Source: Mucilaginibacter sp.
GTDB taxonomy: Bacteria; Bacteroidota; Bacteroidia; Sphingobacteriales; Sphingobacteriaceae
NCBI RefSeq assembly: GCF_028288225.1
Contig: NZ_JAQBOC010000057.1
Coordinates: 90,774-154,773, forward strand
DNA length: 64,000 nucleotides
Reading direction: 5' to 3'
In this document: piece after piece, positions 42,560-53,200 of the stretch
Numbering within the stretch: position 1 is the first letter of the stretch
Layout: each line of letters starts with the position of its first letter
Made by a program: the position numbers and the translations under genes
The notes under the pieces: model-generated
Databases searched by the model: none
The model's input: the letters and a program-made list of their open reading frames with translations, nothing else
What the model was told of the DNA's origin: nothing

Positions 42560-42607
42560 AGTAAGGACTTAATAAAAAATACGTTATTTTTGTTCTTCTT
42601 AACTCCT

Positions 42608-44695
42608 ATGATAAAACATTGCCTTAGCTTATTTTTTACCCTTGTTATTGCGTCAGGGGTTAATGCACAAAACGCCCCTGTCTCTCCCAAAAAGGATACT
42701 ATAAAACAGCTGGCACCAGTAATCATCAAAGGATATTTATCTGATCAGCCTTTGCTAAGTGTGCCCGCATCTGTAAGTGTTGTCAGCAAAGCACAGTTAA
42801 GCCTGCAACCCGATAATTCATTCGTTTCAGCATTAAACAGTGTGCCTGGTATCCGTGCTGAGGAAAGATCACCGGGCAGTTACCGGTTATCAATCAGGGG
42901 GAGCCTGCTGCGTTCACCGTTTGGGATAAGGGACGTAAAGATCTATTACGATGAAATTCCGCTTACTGATGCAGGCGGAAATACCTATTTGAACGCCATT
43001 GATATCAACAGCGTCAATCACCTTGAAATACTAAAGGGCCCTGATGGCAGTTTGTTTGGAGCCAATTCAGGCGGGGTTGTTTTGCTAAGCCCGGTTAATC
43101 TGCACCAGGATAGCAATTTTGTATCGCTGGGTTTAAATGGCGGCTCGTACGGGTTGGTGCATGAAAATGCTGCTTTGCAAAATCAAAGCGGTAACTACCG
43201 TTTCAATTTAAACCAGGGCTATGAAAGCTATGGCGGCTATCGCCAGCACAGCTATATGCAGCGCCATTTTATACAGGCGGCAAACCGGTGGACCTATAAT
43301 GGCAAAGATGAGTTGCGTGCGCTTGCCTTTTACTCAGATTTAAATTACCAAACACCCGGCGGGCTTACATTGACTCAATACCAGGCCGATCCGCGGTCGG
43401 CACGGCTGCCTACAAAATTTGTGCCGGGCGCCATTGATCAAAAAATAGGCATTACTACCAAAATGCTTTTAGGCGGCGTGGTAAATGAGCTGCATATAAA
43501 CGACAGACTCCGCAATGTACTTTCTGTTTTTGGTTCTTATGTTGATTTTTCCAATCCTTTTATAACTAATTACGAGCAACGCTATGAGAGCACTTATGGC
43601 TTGCGCACCTACTTTGAGTTGAGCAGCGAAAAGCACACCGATTATGGCTGGAAGCTAAATTTAGGGCTTGAATGGCAGCAAACCAATGCCGATATTAATA
43701 ATTATGGCAACAATAAAGGCGTAAGAGATACTGCTCAAACACTTGACAAGATCAATACCAACCAGCATTTCTTTTTTACCCGGTATGGGTTTGATCTGTA
43801 TAACCGCTGGCATGCGGAAGCAGCTTTGAGCCTGAATTTTTATGATTATGATTTCAAAAATGTTTACCCTAATGCCGAAGCCGGTTTTACAAACAGGCAT
43901 TTTACACCACAGTTGATGCCAAGGATAGCTTTGTCATATGATGTGACTAATAATTTTATATGGCGAGCCTCTGTTAGTCGCGGTTACTCTACACCTACTA
44001 CTGCCGAAATCAGGCCTACAGATAATATCATCAACACAAATTTACAAGCGCAATACGGCTGGAACTATGAAACAGGTTTCCGCTTACGGAATGCTGATGA
44101 AAGTATGTTTCTGGATGCTTCCGTGTTTTATTATGTATTGCAGAATGCTATTGTACTTCGATTAAATCCTGATGAAACCGAATACTATATTAATGCCGGC
44201 GGCACCCATCAACCAGGTATTGAGCTATATTTTTCCGATTGGATCATCCGCCAGAATAATTCGGGCTTTATAAGGGGACTGCAGTTTAATGAATCGGTAA
44301 CGCTCAACAAATTTACTTTTAGCGGCGACTATCATGATGCAACTGCCAATTACTCCGGCAATAAGTTAACAGGGGTTCCGGGGCAGGTAATTGTTTCGAG
44401 CATACAGGTTAAATTTCCTGAGCGCCTTTACATTTTTATTGAACATAATTATACCGGCCGCATCCCGCTTACCGATGCTAATACCGTTTTTGCATCGCAC
44501 TATAATTTATTACAGGCCAAAGCAGGGTGGCAATTTACCATTAACCGCAAAAGCAAGTTCGAAATATTCGCTGGTGCAGGTAACCTGCTTAATGAAAAAT
44601 ACAGTTTGGGGAATGATTTAAACGCTGTTGGTAACAGATTTTATAACCCTGCGCCGCTGCGCAATTATTTCATTGGCTTTAACGCAGGGTTTTAA
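42608..44695 (+). CDS. TonB-dependent outer-membrane receptor
   Basis: A 695-residue protein: signal peptide (1-20), a plug domain (about 40-160) with SVVSKAQLSL, LNSVPGIRAEERSPGSYRLS and GPDGSLFGANSGGVV, and a 22-strand barrel ending in FIGFNAGF with a terminal Phe. It resembles siderophore and vitamin receptors of the FecA/FhuA group more than SusC (no carboxypeptidase-like start and no SusD partner). Substrate unknown. It starts at ATG 42608; the frame begins at 42590 with a non-signal leader. Confidence 0.92.
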   Translation: MIKHCLSLFFTLVIASGVNAQNAPVSPKKDTIKQLAPVIIKGYLSDQPLLSVPASVSVVSKAQLSLQPDNSFVSALNSVPGIRAEERSPGSYRLSIRGSLLRSPFGIRDVKIYYDEIPLTDAGGNTYLNAIDINSVNHLEILKGPDGSLFGANSGGVVLLSPVNLHQDSNFVSLGLNGGSYGLVHENAALQNQSGNYRFNLNQGYESYGGYRQHSYMQRHFIQAANRWTYNGKDELRALAFYSDLNYQTPGGLTLTQYQADPRSARLPTKFVPGAIDQKIGITTKMLLGGVVNELHINDRLRNVLSVFGSYVDFSNPFITNYEQRYESTYGLRTYFELSSEKHTDYGWKLNLGLEWQQTNADINNYGNNKGVRDTAQTLDKINTNQHFFFTRYGFDLYNRWHAEAALSLNFYDYDFKNVYPNAEAGFTNRHFTPQLMPRIALSYDVTNNFIWRASVSRGYSTPTTAEIRPTDNIINTNLQAQYGWNYETGFRLRNADESMFLDASVFYYVLQNAIVLRLNPDETEYYINAGGTHQPGIELYFSDWIIRQNNSGFIRGLQFNESVTLNKFTFSGDYHDATANYSGNKLTGVPGQVIVSSIQVKFPERLYIFIEHNYTGRIPLTDANTVFASHYNLLQAKAGWQFTINRKSKFEIFAGAGNLLNEKYSLGNDLNAVGNRFYNPAPLRNYFIGFNAGF

Positions 44696-44743
44696 AAATA
44701 GAATATAACAAAGGCACCCTCACATGCCCATGTTACGTTTTTG

Positions 44744-47278
44744 TTAGGGAGTAACAGATTCTGAAACGTTGCCCCCACGGCCTTTAGTATCAAATGCTTT
44801 AAATTTCACAGTGCTTTTATCTATTGTAACAACATCGTTATATAGTGCGCTTTTTGTATCAGGATCTTTACCGTTTGTTGTATAGCGGATGATTAAACCC
44901 GGGAACTGAATATTTGCAACATACTTACCATCTTGTAAAGCAACACCCGGTTTTGGTAAACGGTAATTATAGCCGCCGTTGTAATAGCTTAAACGGGGTA
45001 ATTCCCTTTTTCCTAATACATTTAAAAAATTTACCCAATCTTTTTGGTAAAGGGAATCACTTTTTGCGACATCTTTTTCGGTTGCCCAGGCGGGATCCTG
45101 GCTCCAGGCGCGCTCGGCAAAACCCAATACCCTTGGTAATAGCATGTATTCAAGGCGTTCGGTACTTTTTATATTCTCGCCCCAAACAGCGCTTTGCAAG
45201 CCTAAAATATTGCTTTTGCCATAGTCAGTAAGGCGTTGCTTGCCTATAAAAATATTCCGGTTTAGCGGCAGGCCGTCCCTGTCCACCTTTGAGTTTTTAA
45301 AATAATCATAAGGGATAAAAGAGAAAGGCTTATCAATATCAGAGAATGCGCCCCAGTAATAACCTGGCTCATCAAATGATTTATAGTGGGCCATATCAAA
45401 GTAGAAGTTGGTAACGCAGGTAAGCACAGTTTTGTAGCCTGCGTTTGCCAACCTATAGGCCAAATCTTCGTTACCGCCACCCAGTGTATTGTTCCAAACT
45501 TCAGCCTGCAAATGCTCGGGCATAAAATCAGGGTTGGGTACATAAACCGGGGTACCATCAAGCACTGTTTTACGCAATGCCATTTCTTCCCATCCCGATA
45601 GGTAAAGCCCTTTTGCTTTCACCAGCTGGTTTACCCTGCCATAAAAATAATACCACAAGTCGGCAGTGCTTTTAATTTCGGGATGTGTAGTTTTTAAGGC
45701 TAAGTACGCCGGAGATTTTTCCCAAACATGGGCGGGTACCTCGTCGCCCCCAAAATGTATTGTTTTTAAGGGAACGCCGGCATCTTTGTACATGCTTACA
45801 ATATCGCCTATAACAGTTTCAACAAAGTTATAGGTTGATGGCAGCGAAACATCAATCACATTATCAGTCCAGTATTGCGCTGTGCTGTATTCCGATTTAT
45901 CATTCGGATCATAAAGTAAATATTTTTCAGCTTCGGCTTTTTTACCTTCTGCTATTAAGCGGTCATAACGGGCATTCATTGATTTAATGGCAGCACGCGC
46001 ATGACCTGGGGCTTCAATTTCGGGGATGACCATAATATGCAGCTTGCCGGCATATCTCAGGATCTCAATATAATCAGCCCTGGTGTAAAAGCCTGTGCCG
46101 GTTTTATTATCAATTTCGCCGCCTGAGCCATGCGATGGTGGTAAAAAATGTTTGCTATCTAAAGTATGCCCTCGTTTTGCGCCAACTTCGGTTAACTCCG
46201 GTAATGATGGCATTTCCAAACGCCAGCCTTCATCCTCGGTTAAATGCATGCGGAATACGTTTATTTTGTACAACGCCAAAATATCAAGCACCCTGAAAAT
46301 TTCTTTTTTAGGCTGAAAGTTACGGCCAACATCAAGCATAAAAGCACGATAACCAAAGCGTGGCTCGTCTTTTACTTCAACACATGGGATTTGAATCTGT
46401 TTTTGCGGGCGAGCATATGCTGAAGGAGGAATTAGCGTTTTTAAGGATTGAATGCCGTAGAAAGCACCAGCACGTGTTGATGCATTAATGGTAATAGAAC
46501 CTGCTTCAACATTCAGTTCATATCCCTCAGCATTTAAACCATCTTTAAATTTAATATTTATACTATTTGATGATGCCGCAGTCTTCGCACCGGTGAGCGG
46601 AGTAATTGCCTCCCTTAATAATGTAAGTTCATTTTGAAATTTTGTATCAGCCTCAAAGTGCACCCCGGCTGATAAAACGAAGCTCCCGCCCGTTTCTTTA
46701 TAACTCACCGGCGTGGGAAACACTTTCGTTAGCTGCTGCTCCGGTATATCAGTTATATTTTTATTCCGATCATAAATTATGGATGGAGTTATCAACCCCG
46801 GATAATTAGGCTTAAATGGTTTAATTGTAAAGGCACCCGTATTGTATCCCTTATCCGGTTGATTATCCCAAACTACGTAAAAACCTTCAGGGCCATCGGT
46901 AACGGTAATTACCGGGTCTTCATCAACAAGCTCTATCCGAACTGATTGCCCCGGTTTTAAATCAGGAAAAGTGGCTGTTGGGGTTAGGCTAAAAAGATCG
47001 CCGTTTATAAATTTGATGGTGGCATTGCCGGTAACGGTTTGCGCAGCAATTAAACGGGCGGAGTTAAAATACATTTTCCACCCGGTGGCAGGAAATGTTG
47101 CTTTGCCATTATTGGTAATGGTTATGGCATTTAACGCCTGTGACTTATTTTGATAATTATTTTGCAGGGCTTCCCAGGTTATACTTAAATCATGAGTATT
47201 AAACTTTGGTTCATCAGCAGGTTTAGCAGCCAGGTTTAATGAAAAAACTGCCATAAGAATAACAAGAAAATAACGCAT
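44744..47278 (-). CDS. GH20 beta-N-acetylhexosaminidase (chitobiase-like)
   Basis: An 844-residue secreted enzyme: signal peptide (1-18), a chitobiase-type carbohydrate-binding domain (about 22-165), a GH20b-like domain (about 185-300), the GH20 barrel (about 310-720) with the catalytic Asp-Glu in HFGGDEVPAHVW, and a C-terminal domain (about 760-844). It removes N-acetylglucosamine from chitin oligosaccharides or glycans by substrate-assisted catalysis. Single gene; its stop lies near that of the convergent TonB receptor gene. Confidence 0.94.
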   Translation of the reverse strand: MRYFLVILMAVFSLNLAAKPADEPKFNTHDLSITWEALQNNYQNKSQALNAITITNNGKATFPATGWKMYFNSARLIAAQTVTGNATIKFINGDLFSLTPTATFPDLKPGQSVRIELVDEDPVITVTDGPEGFYVVWDNQPDKGYNTGAFTIKPFKPNYPGLITPSIIYDRNKNITDIPEQQLTKVFPTPVSYKETGGSFVLSAGVHFEADTKFQNELTLLREAITPLTGAKTAASSNSINIKFKDGLNAEGYELNVEAGSITINASTRAGAFYGIQSLKTLIPPSAYARPQKQIQIPCVEVKDEPRFGYRAFMLDVGRNFQPKKEIFRVLDILALYKINVFRMHLTEDEGWRLEMPSLPELTEVGAKRGHTLDSKHFLPPSHGSGGEIDNKTGTGFYTRADYIEILRYAGKLHIMVIPEIEAPGHARAAIKSMNARYDRLIAEGKKAEAEKYLLYDPNDKSEYSTAQYWTDNVIDVSLPSTYNFVETVIGDIVSMYKDAGVPLKTIHFGGDEVPAHVWEKSPAYLALKTTHPEIKSTADLWYYFYGRVNQLVKAKGLYLSGWEEMALRKTVLDGTPVYVPNPDFMPEHLQAEVWNNTLGGGNEDLAYRLANAGYKTVLTCVTNFYFDMAHYKSFDEPGYYWGAFSDIDKPFSFIPYDYFKNSKVDRDGLPLNRNIFIGKQRLTDYGKSNILGLQSAVWGENIKSTERLEYMLLPRVLGFAERAWSQDPAWATEKDVAKSDSLYQKDWVNFLNVLGKRELPRLSYYNGGYNYRLPKPGVALQDGKYVANIQFPGLIIRYTTNGKDPDTKSALYNDVVTIDKSTVKFKAFDTKGRGGNVSESVTP

Positions 47279-47620
47279 AGAATAATTATTAGGTTATAAA
47301 TGAGGTAGTAAATATAAGTGATTTATGAAAATTTGCAGCCTTTTTAAAATATTTTAAAAAGTGTAAAAAGTAGGTAAAACTTTTTATCAGATAACAACAA
47401 CCGACCAGCAGGGATAAAATACCGATAAACCTGCTTTCCTGCATGATAAAGCCATTTAAATCACCCTATAGATCAGTCCGATACCTCCAGGCGATTAATT
47501 TCAGGCATTTGTCTATTTCCTTTAGTCTATGGTCTATTCTGTTTTTTTGAACACTGAAATGATCGTTGCTTTGAACATTGAAAACAACAAACATAAATCA
47601 ACTACTTAAATAATAAGAAA
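47279..47620. other. 342-base non-coding spacer
   Basis: Divergent upstream region of the hexosaminidase and GIN-domain genes. It holds short phrase repeats (TAGTCTATGGTCTATTCTG near 47522; GAACACTGAAA and GAACATTGAAA near 47551 and 47573) but no gene or strong hairpin that I can support. Confidence 0.5.
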
Positions 47621-48217
47621 ATGAAAACATCAATTTTAACCATCGCCATCCTGTTTGCGACCATATTTGGTTTCAGCCAGTCAACTTACGCTATCGCCCG
47701 CAACACCGAAGAAAGCACTATTTTAACAGATTTAAGCAATATCAACGAAATTGAAATATACGGCAACGTTGAGCTTTACGTATCAACCGGAACCACCGAC
47801 CAGGTAAAGGTTTATAACAAATACTACTCAGATAATGCATTGATACAAGATAACAAAGGAGTGTTGCGCATTTCATCGTACAGTGCTCAAAAACTTACAG
47901 TATGGGTTACCGCTAACCAACTTCAAAAGTTAAGCGTATTTGATAATGCCGTAGTAAAATCATTTGGCAAGCTTTCGGCTATCGATCTGAATGTCAAGCT
48001 ATTTAATAATGCGTCAGCCTATCTAAATATTGATGCTTTTGCAGCCAGCATCTCTTTAAATGACACCGCTAAGGCCAGCCTTACCGGTGATATTACAGAA
48101 GGCAGCCTGCAGTATACCCAGTCATCTTTTTTAAGCACTGCCACTTTAAATGTATTGCACCTAATTAAAACCGAAAATTTTAATATGGGCAACACTAATA
48201 ATATTGCTGAGCTATAG
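47621..48217 (+). CDS. GIN-domain (DUF2807) exported protein
   Basis: A 198-residue protein with a signal peptide (1-24) and a right-handed beta-helix-like GIN domain (about 40-195) starting INEIEIYGNVELYVSTGTTDQVKV. GIN (putative auto-transporter head) domains are common in Bacteroidota envelopes with unknown function. Single gene, convergent with the TPR gene, sharing a terminator. Confidence 0.9.
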   Translation: MKTSILTIAILFATIFGFSQSTYAIARNTEESTILTDLSNINEIEIYGNVELYVSTGTTDQVKVYNKYYSDNALIQDNKGVLRISSYSAQKLTVWVTANQLQKLSVFDNAVVKSFGKLSAIDLNVKLFNNASAYLNIDAFAASISLNDTAKASLTGDITEGSLQYTQSSFLSTATLNVLHLIKTENFNMGNTNNIAEL

Positions 48218-48230
48218 GCAATTTACGCCC

Positions 48231-48282
48231 GGTTACAAAAAGGTCTTATTGAAAATTGATTCAATGGGGCCTTTTTGCAACC
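48231..48282. terminator. bidirectional terminator shared by GIN and TPR genes
   Basis: A 23-base-pair stem, GGTTACAAAAAGG... (48231-48253) with ...CCTTTTTGCAACC (48260-48282), has one mismatch and three G-T pairs. It follows the GIN gene by 13 bases, and its right arm encodes the last codons of the TPR gene (VAKRPH, stop), so the TPR coding sequence is itself half of the hairpin. Confidence 0.85.
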
Positions 48283-49652
48283 ATTTTCTTTTCTGCCGGC
48301 TTGACCGCCTTATTTTTTTCCTGGATATGAGGGTTTGAATGAACAAGCTTTTCTTTTAACCAGTGAGTTAACCTATGATGCATTGGGACCAATATTGCAG
48401 CTAATGCGACCAGGATAACTAATTCAAGTACGGGCAGGTGATTGCTGATCATTTGAATAAAAGGATGAATAAACAATGTAATAAATTCAAAAACCAATAA
48501 AAGCGAAACAACACCCATAAACTCAATTACCTTTGGATGCGTGTGGCTTTTGCTTAACAGCATTAACAATAAAAAAAACATGGGAATAAATATTGCTATA
48601 GCAATTAATTGCAGGTTAATGCTCCTTTCATCTGCCTCCCGTTTCTTCTCCTCTTTAATCTCCTGCTGCCGGGCAGCTTCATTAAAACTTAATGTTTGTA
48701 TCTGCTTTATTTTTTCCGCGTTAAACATACTGTCTTTTGCAGCCATGGAGGTTTTAAGATATGTTAGTTCAAAATGCTCATTTATACCGGCATAAAGTTG
48801 GGTTAGCAAGTCGCTGGCATTAAAAACACCTTCAGGGTATTGGCTTCTTTTAGCTGCATCAAGGGCGCGACCGGCATAAAATATACTTGAATCAACCTGC
48901 CCTGCGCTTTTATAAAATTTAGCAATGCTGTTATAAGTATCTGCCAGCCCGCTCTTATCACTGTTTTTTATGGCATACTGTACGCTCAGCCTATAATAAT
49001 CAAGAGCAAGCGTCTGATGCCCCATTTTATAATTAATATCACCTAAAATTGATAAGGTAATTTGTAACGTGGTATTATCCTTTATTGTATGCTGTATGGC
49101 ATATGCCTGCATTTCGAAATTCAATGCCGAATCTATCTTGTTGAGTTTGATGTAACAATTGCCAATATTTGAAAGTATGGCGCTTAAGCTTTTTTTATCA
49201 TGAATTGATTCTGCAATTTGTTTAGCCTTAAAATGGTATGCCAATGCTTTTTTATTATCATTTTGATTTGAGTAAATGATACCAATGTTATTCAGACTTG
49301 CTGAAACACCTGACTGGTCATTAATTTTTTCTCTTATTTTTAATGAGGTAAGGAAATAGGAAAGCGCCCTGTCATATTTTCCATTTTGCATCAACACAAC
49401 ACCTAGCCGGTTCAAACAATCTCCCTCTCCTTTGCTGTAACCAATAACTCTTGATTCATCCAATCCTTGCTGCGCATATATTAAGGCACTATCCGGCCTC
49501 AATGACTGAATACGTTTGCTTTTGTTTACTAACGTCTTCACCTTCAAAGTATCATTATAAGGCTGCCCAAAATGCAGTCTCAAAGAATTAACCGTATAGG
49601 CTGACCCATATAAATTAGTTGCAAGAAGCCAAAAAAGGTGAATGCAAATCAT
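48261..49652 (-). CDS. TPR protein with C-terminal membrane helices
   Basis: A 463-residue protein: a leader or anchor helix (1-20), seven or so tetratricopeptide repeats (about 55-300; LNNIGIIYSNQNDNKKALAYH), a coiled-coil stretch rich in Glu/Lys (about 318-345), and three to four membrane helices (about 345-430), ending in a basic tail. The N-terminal plan matches TPR sensor kinases and LuxR-type regulators of Bacteroidota, but the output domain is replaced by membrane helices. It lies 79 bases after a 58-residue peptide gene. Function unknown. Confidence 0.8.
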   Translation of the reverse strand: MICIHLFWLLATNLYGSAYTVNSLRLHFGQPYNDTLKVKTLVNKSKRIQSLRPDSALIYAQQGLDESRVIGYSKGEGDCLNRLGVVLMQNGKYDRALSYFLTSLKIREKINDQSGVSASLNNIGIIYSNQNDNKKALAYHFKAKQIAESIHDKKSLSAILSNIGNCYIKLNKIDSALNFEMQAYAIQHTIKDNTTLQITLSILGDINYKMGHQTLALDYYRLSVQYAIKNSDKSGLADTYNSIAKFYKSAGQVDSSIFYAGRALDAAKRSQYPEGVFNASDLLTQLYAGINEHFELTYLKTSMAAKDSMFNAEKIKQIQTLSFNEAARQQEIKEEKKREADERSINLQLIAIAIFIPMFFLLLMLLSKSHTHPKVIEFMGVVSLLLVFEFITLFIHPFIQMISNHLPVLELVILVALAAILVPMHHRLTHWLKEKLVHSNPHIQEKNKAVKPAEKKMVAKRPH

Positions 49653-49731
49653 TTTTTTGGTGAGATGCTTTGATTAAGTTGAATAATTGTTGCCCGCAAG
49701 AATGGGCTAATAAAACCGCGTAAGTTTTTAC

Positions 49732-49908
49732 TTATTCTGCCGCTTGTTCCGGTGAGCTTTCATCAGAACCAGGTACCTCAGGATCTTCTACAGCGTTAAT
49801 CTCCATGGGGTTTTCTGTAAATCCTATTGGGGTACTTTTGTCTTTAAAACCTATTGGCGTGTTTTTGTCAAAAAGGCTGTTTTCCGGGCTTTTTTTAAGT
49901 TCTGCCAT
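49732..49908 (-). CDS. 58-residue peptide with tandem TPIGF units
   Basis: A short acidic protein from ATG 49908: MAELKKSPENSLF, then two 9-residue units, DKNTPIGFK and DKSTPIGFT, then ENPMEI and an acidic tail (DESSPEQAAE). The units are a 27-base tandem repeat with changed codon bases, so the protein sequence is conserved. There is no signal peptide, Cys or transmembrane segment. It lies on the same strand just before the TPR membrane protein. It may be a signalling or modified-peptide precursor or a small binding partner; no family is recognised. Confidence 0.6.
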   Translation of the reverse strand: MAELKKSPENSLFDKNTPIGFKDKSTPIGFTENPMEINAVEDPEVPGSDESSPEQAAE

Positions 49909-50264
49909 GATAATTAATTATTTAAATAATTTATCAAAAGGACTAAAATATTATATAAAAATACCAATTTACATATTGTAAAAAACAATGTTTTACCCGC
50001 TATTTATGCATGTGTAAATATTATTGTATAATTATACATGCTAATGCACATATGATATACATATAACTATACATGCGTAATATTTAATCGATAGCTCTTC
50101 ATATTACAGTATTGGTAAAAATTTCTTATTGCTTTTAACTTTAACCCAATGTTAATATTTAAAATTAGCGCCGGGGTTGCAGTTTGTTTCCTTATTTTAG
50201 CTGTATTAAATTTAAAAAGTCAAGATTTGGTCAACCTGATTTTTGCCGGTCACAAATAAAATTT
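49909..50264. other. 356-base AT-rich spacer
   Basis: Divergent upstream region of the 58-residue peptide gene and the AsmA-like gene. It contains several ATACATG/CATGTAT-like words (near 50033-50075) in very AT-rich DNA, perhaps regulator sites. No gene is seen. Confidence 0.4.
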
Positions 50265-53200
50265 ATGAGCCCATCCATCAAAAAAAACATATTCAAATCT
50301 TTAAAAATAACTGGTGTAATCATTGGGAGCCTTGTTGTACTTTTATTTGCATTGCCTTATCTATTTCCGCAAACGGTTAGTAATAAAATAAAGCAATGGG
50401 CCAATGGCAGTATCAACGGGCAATTGGAATTTTCAAAAACAGGCCTGTCTTTCTTTAAGCATTTCCCAAATTTGACGCTTACCTTGTATGACCTTGATCT
50501 TAAGGGAAGCGCCCCATTTCAAAAAGACACGCTGGTTGCTGCCAAAGAAGTTTCGTTTGGTATTGATTTGAGTACCCTGTTTCAAAAAAAGCTTACCATA
50601 AACAAAATATTCCTGACCAACGCTTTTATTAATATCCAATCAGACAGCGCCGGCCATGTAAATTACAATGTATATAAGGGCAAAAATGCAAAAGAATCGT
50701 CACCCGCTGATACCAGCAGTGCATCATTAGGTATTAACCAAATTTTGATTGAAAACAGCCGGTTAGTTTACAACGACCGCTCGCTGCCTATGAAATTTGT
50801 TGCCCGGGGGTTTAACTACACAGGTAAGGGCGATTTGACTAAAGACGTGTTTGATCTATACACCCATACCGAAATGGAATCGGTTGATTTTTATTATTTT
50901 GATGTGCCTTACGTGCTTTCAAAAAAGCTAAATGCCGATCTGATCACCAAAATAAACACCAGGTCGCTGGCATTCTTTTTCCAGAAAAATAACCTGATGC
51001 TCAATAAATTACCGGTTAATTTTATAGGAAAATTTGCATTTTTAAAAAATGGTTACAGCATGGATTTTAATGTAAGTTCGGACGACAGTGACCTGCACGA
51101 CATTGTAACGGCTTTACCACCTGAGTATTTAAAATGGCTGGAAAAAACCGATGTAAAAGGCACCGGTAATATAAAACTTAAACTGGCAGGTTTATACAAT
51201 GCTGCCGATAGCACACTGCCCAGCCTTAGCTTAAATATTAAGATCCGTAACGGCTACATAAATAATCGAAAATCGCCATCGCCGGTTAGCAACCTGTACA
51301 TGGATTTTAACACCGAACTCCCTGGCCTTGATCCGGATAGTTTGCAGGTTAATTTAGATTCGCTGCACTTTAATATGGGTAAAGATTATTTAAATTCTGT
51401 CGTCAGAATTAAAGGCACTAAGGCACCTTTAATATATGCTAAACTAAATACTGAGCTTGACCTTGAAAAATGGAACAAAACCTTTGGTATAAAAACAGTA
51501 AGCCTGAAAGGCCAGTATTCTTTGCATTTACTCGCACAGGGCAAATATGCTACGGGCATTAAGCGCACAAAAGGGATCCATCCAAAAATTGATACTGTTA
51601 TTACCAGCATCCCAAAATTTAGTGTTAAATCAACTTTCAACAACGGGTATATTAAATATGCAAGCTTGCCTGAGGCGGTTAAAAATATCAGCTTTAATAT
51701 GAACGCCGCATGCCCTGATAATAGTTATCAGCATACCAGTTTTGAGATAGATAATTTAAACGCTAACGTACTTGAAAACTTTATTAAGGGTCACTTTAAA
51801 ATGAACGCCGAACCCGGCTTCCCGATGAATGCCGGTTTACAGGCTAAATTTGATTTGGCTGATATTAAGAAGGTATATCCTATTGATAGCCTTGGCGTAT
51901 CACTTGCAGGCAACCTGGCGGCTGATCTGCAAACTAAAGGGAAGTATTTGCCGGCTAAAAAGATCTTTCCGGTTACCAATGTGAATATTGTGCTGCAAAA
52001 CGGGTCGATACAAACAAAATACTACCCTCACCCTATTCAAAACATACAGGTAAATACAAATATCACCAATAGTAGCGGTTCATTGGCAGGAATTAATGTT
52101 AAGATAAAACCGGTTTCGTTTGTGTTTGAGGGTAAGCCATTTGCATTTAACGCCGATCTGAAAAATTTCGATAATATTGATTATAAAATCGCCTCGTCAG
52201 GTACTTTGGACGTTGGCAGTATCTACCAGGTATTTGCCATTAAAGGTTACAATGTAAAAGGGCAGATAAAAACCCGCCTCTCATTAAAAGGCAAACAAAG
52301 CGATGCGGCGGCCGGGAATTATGCAAAGCTCAATAACTCCGGCACAATGGAGGTTAAAGATCTTACACTTACCTCTGATCTTTTCCCGAAACCATTTTTA
52401 ATCAATAACGGCAAGTTTAGTTTTAAGCAGGATAAGATGCTGTTTGATGCTTTTAAAGCCACCTATGGCAAATCGGTAATTACATTAAACGGTGCACTTT
52501 CAAATGTAATTGAATATGCAACCAAGCCGGGAGCCACACTTAAAGGCGATTTAAATTTTGGCAGCCCCAATATTGTGGCAGATGATTTTATGGCTTTTGC
52601 CAGTACCTCTCCTACGCAAAGCGGCCACCCCGGTTCGGCTGCGTCGGGTGTTATAATGGTACCTAAAACGCTAGATCTGAACTTTTCAGCCGATGTAAAG
52701 AAGGTAAAATATAATGGGATGGTAATAAAGGACGCCAAAGGACAAATGGCCGTTACTAACGGTAATATCGTTTTAAAACAAACCGGATTTACTATAATTG
52801 ATGCCCCGGTAACTATGGATGCGACCTACAGCAGCCTGAACACAAAAAAGGCTATATTTGATTACCACATCAGCGCTAAGGAATTTGATATAAAAAGGGC
52901 ATATAATGAGATCAAACTATTCCATGATATGGCCTCTTCAGCAAAAGGCGCAGAGGGCCAGGTATCACTTGATTATAAACTAAGCGGCAGGCTCAACAGC
53001 AATATGCAGCCGGTTTATCCATCGTTAAAGGGCGGCGGGGTGCTGTCTGTTAAGAAAGTTCAGGTACATGGCTTTAAGCTTTTTGGCGCGGTGAGTAATA
53101 AAACCGATCATAAAATTGATAGCGGCGATGTTTCAAAAGTTAATATAGAAACAACTATAGCTAACAATATCATCACCATAAAACAAACTAAAATGCGCAT

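Noticed and set aside
42546..42592. Riboswitch before the TonB receptor
   Set aside because: Only a 5-base-pair hairpin is present; none of the conserved cobalamin or other riboswitch motifs were seen.
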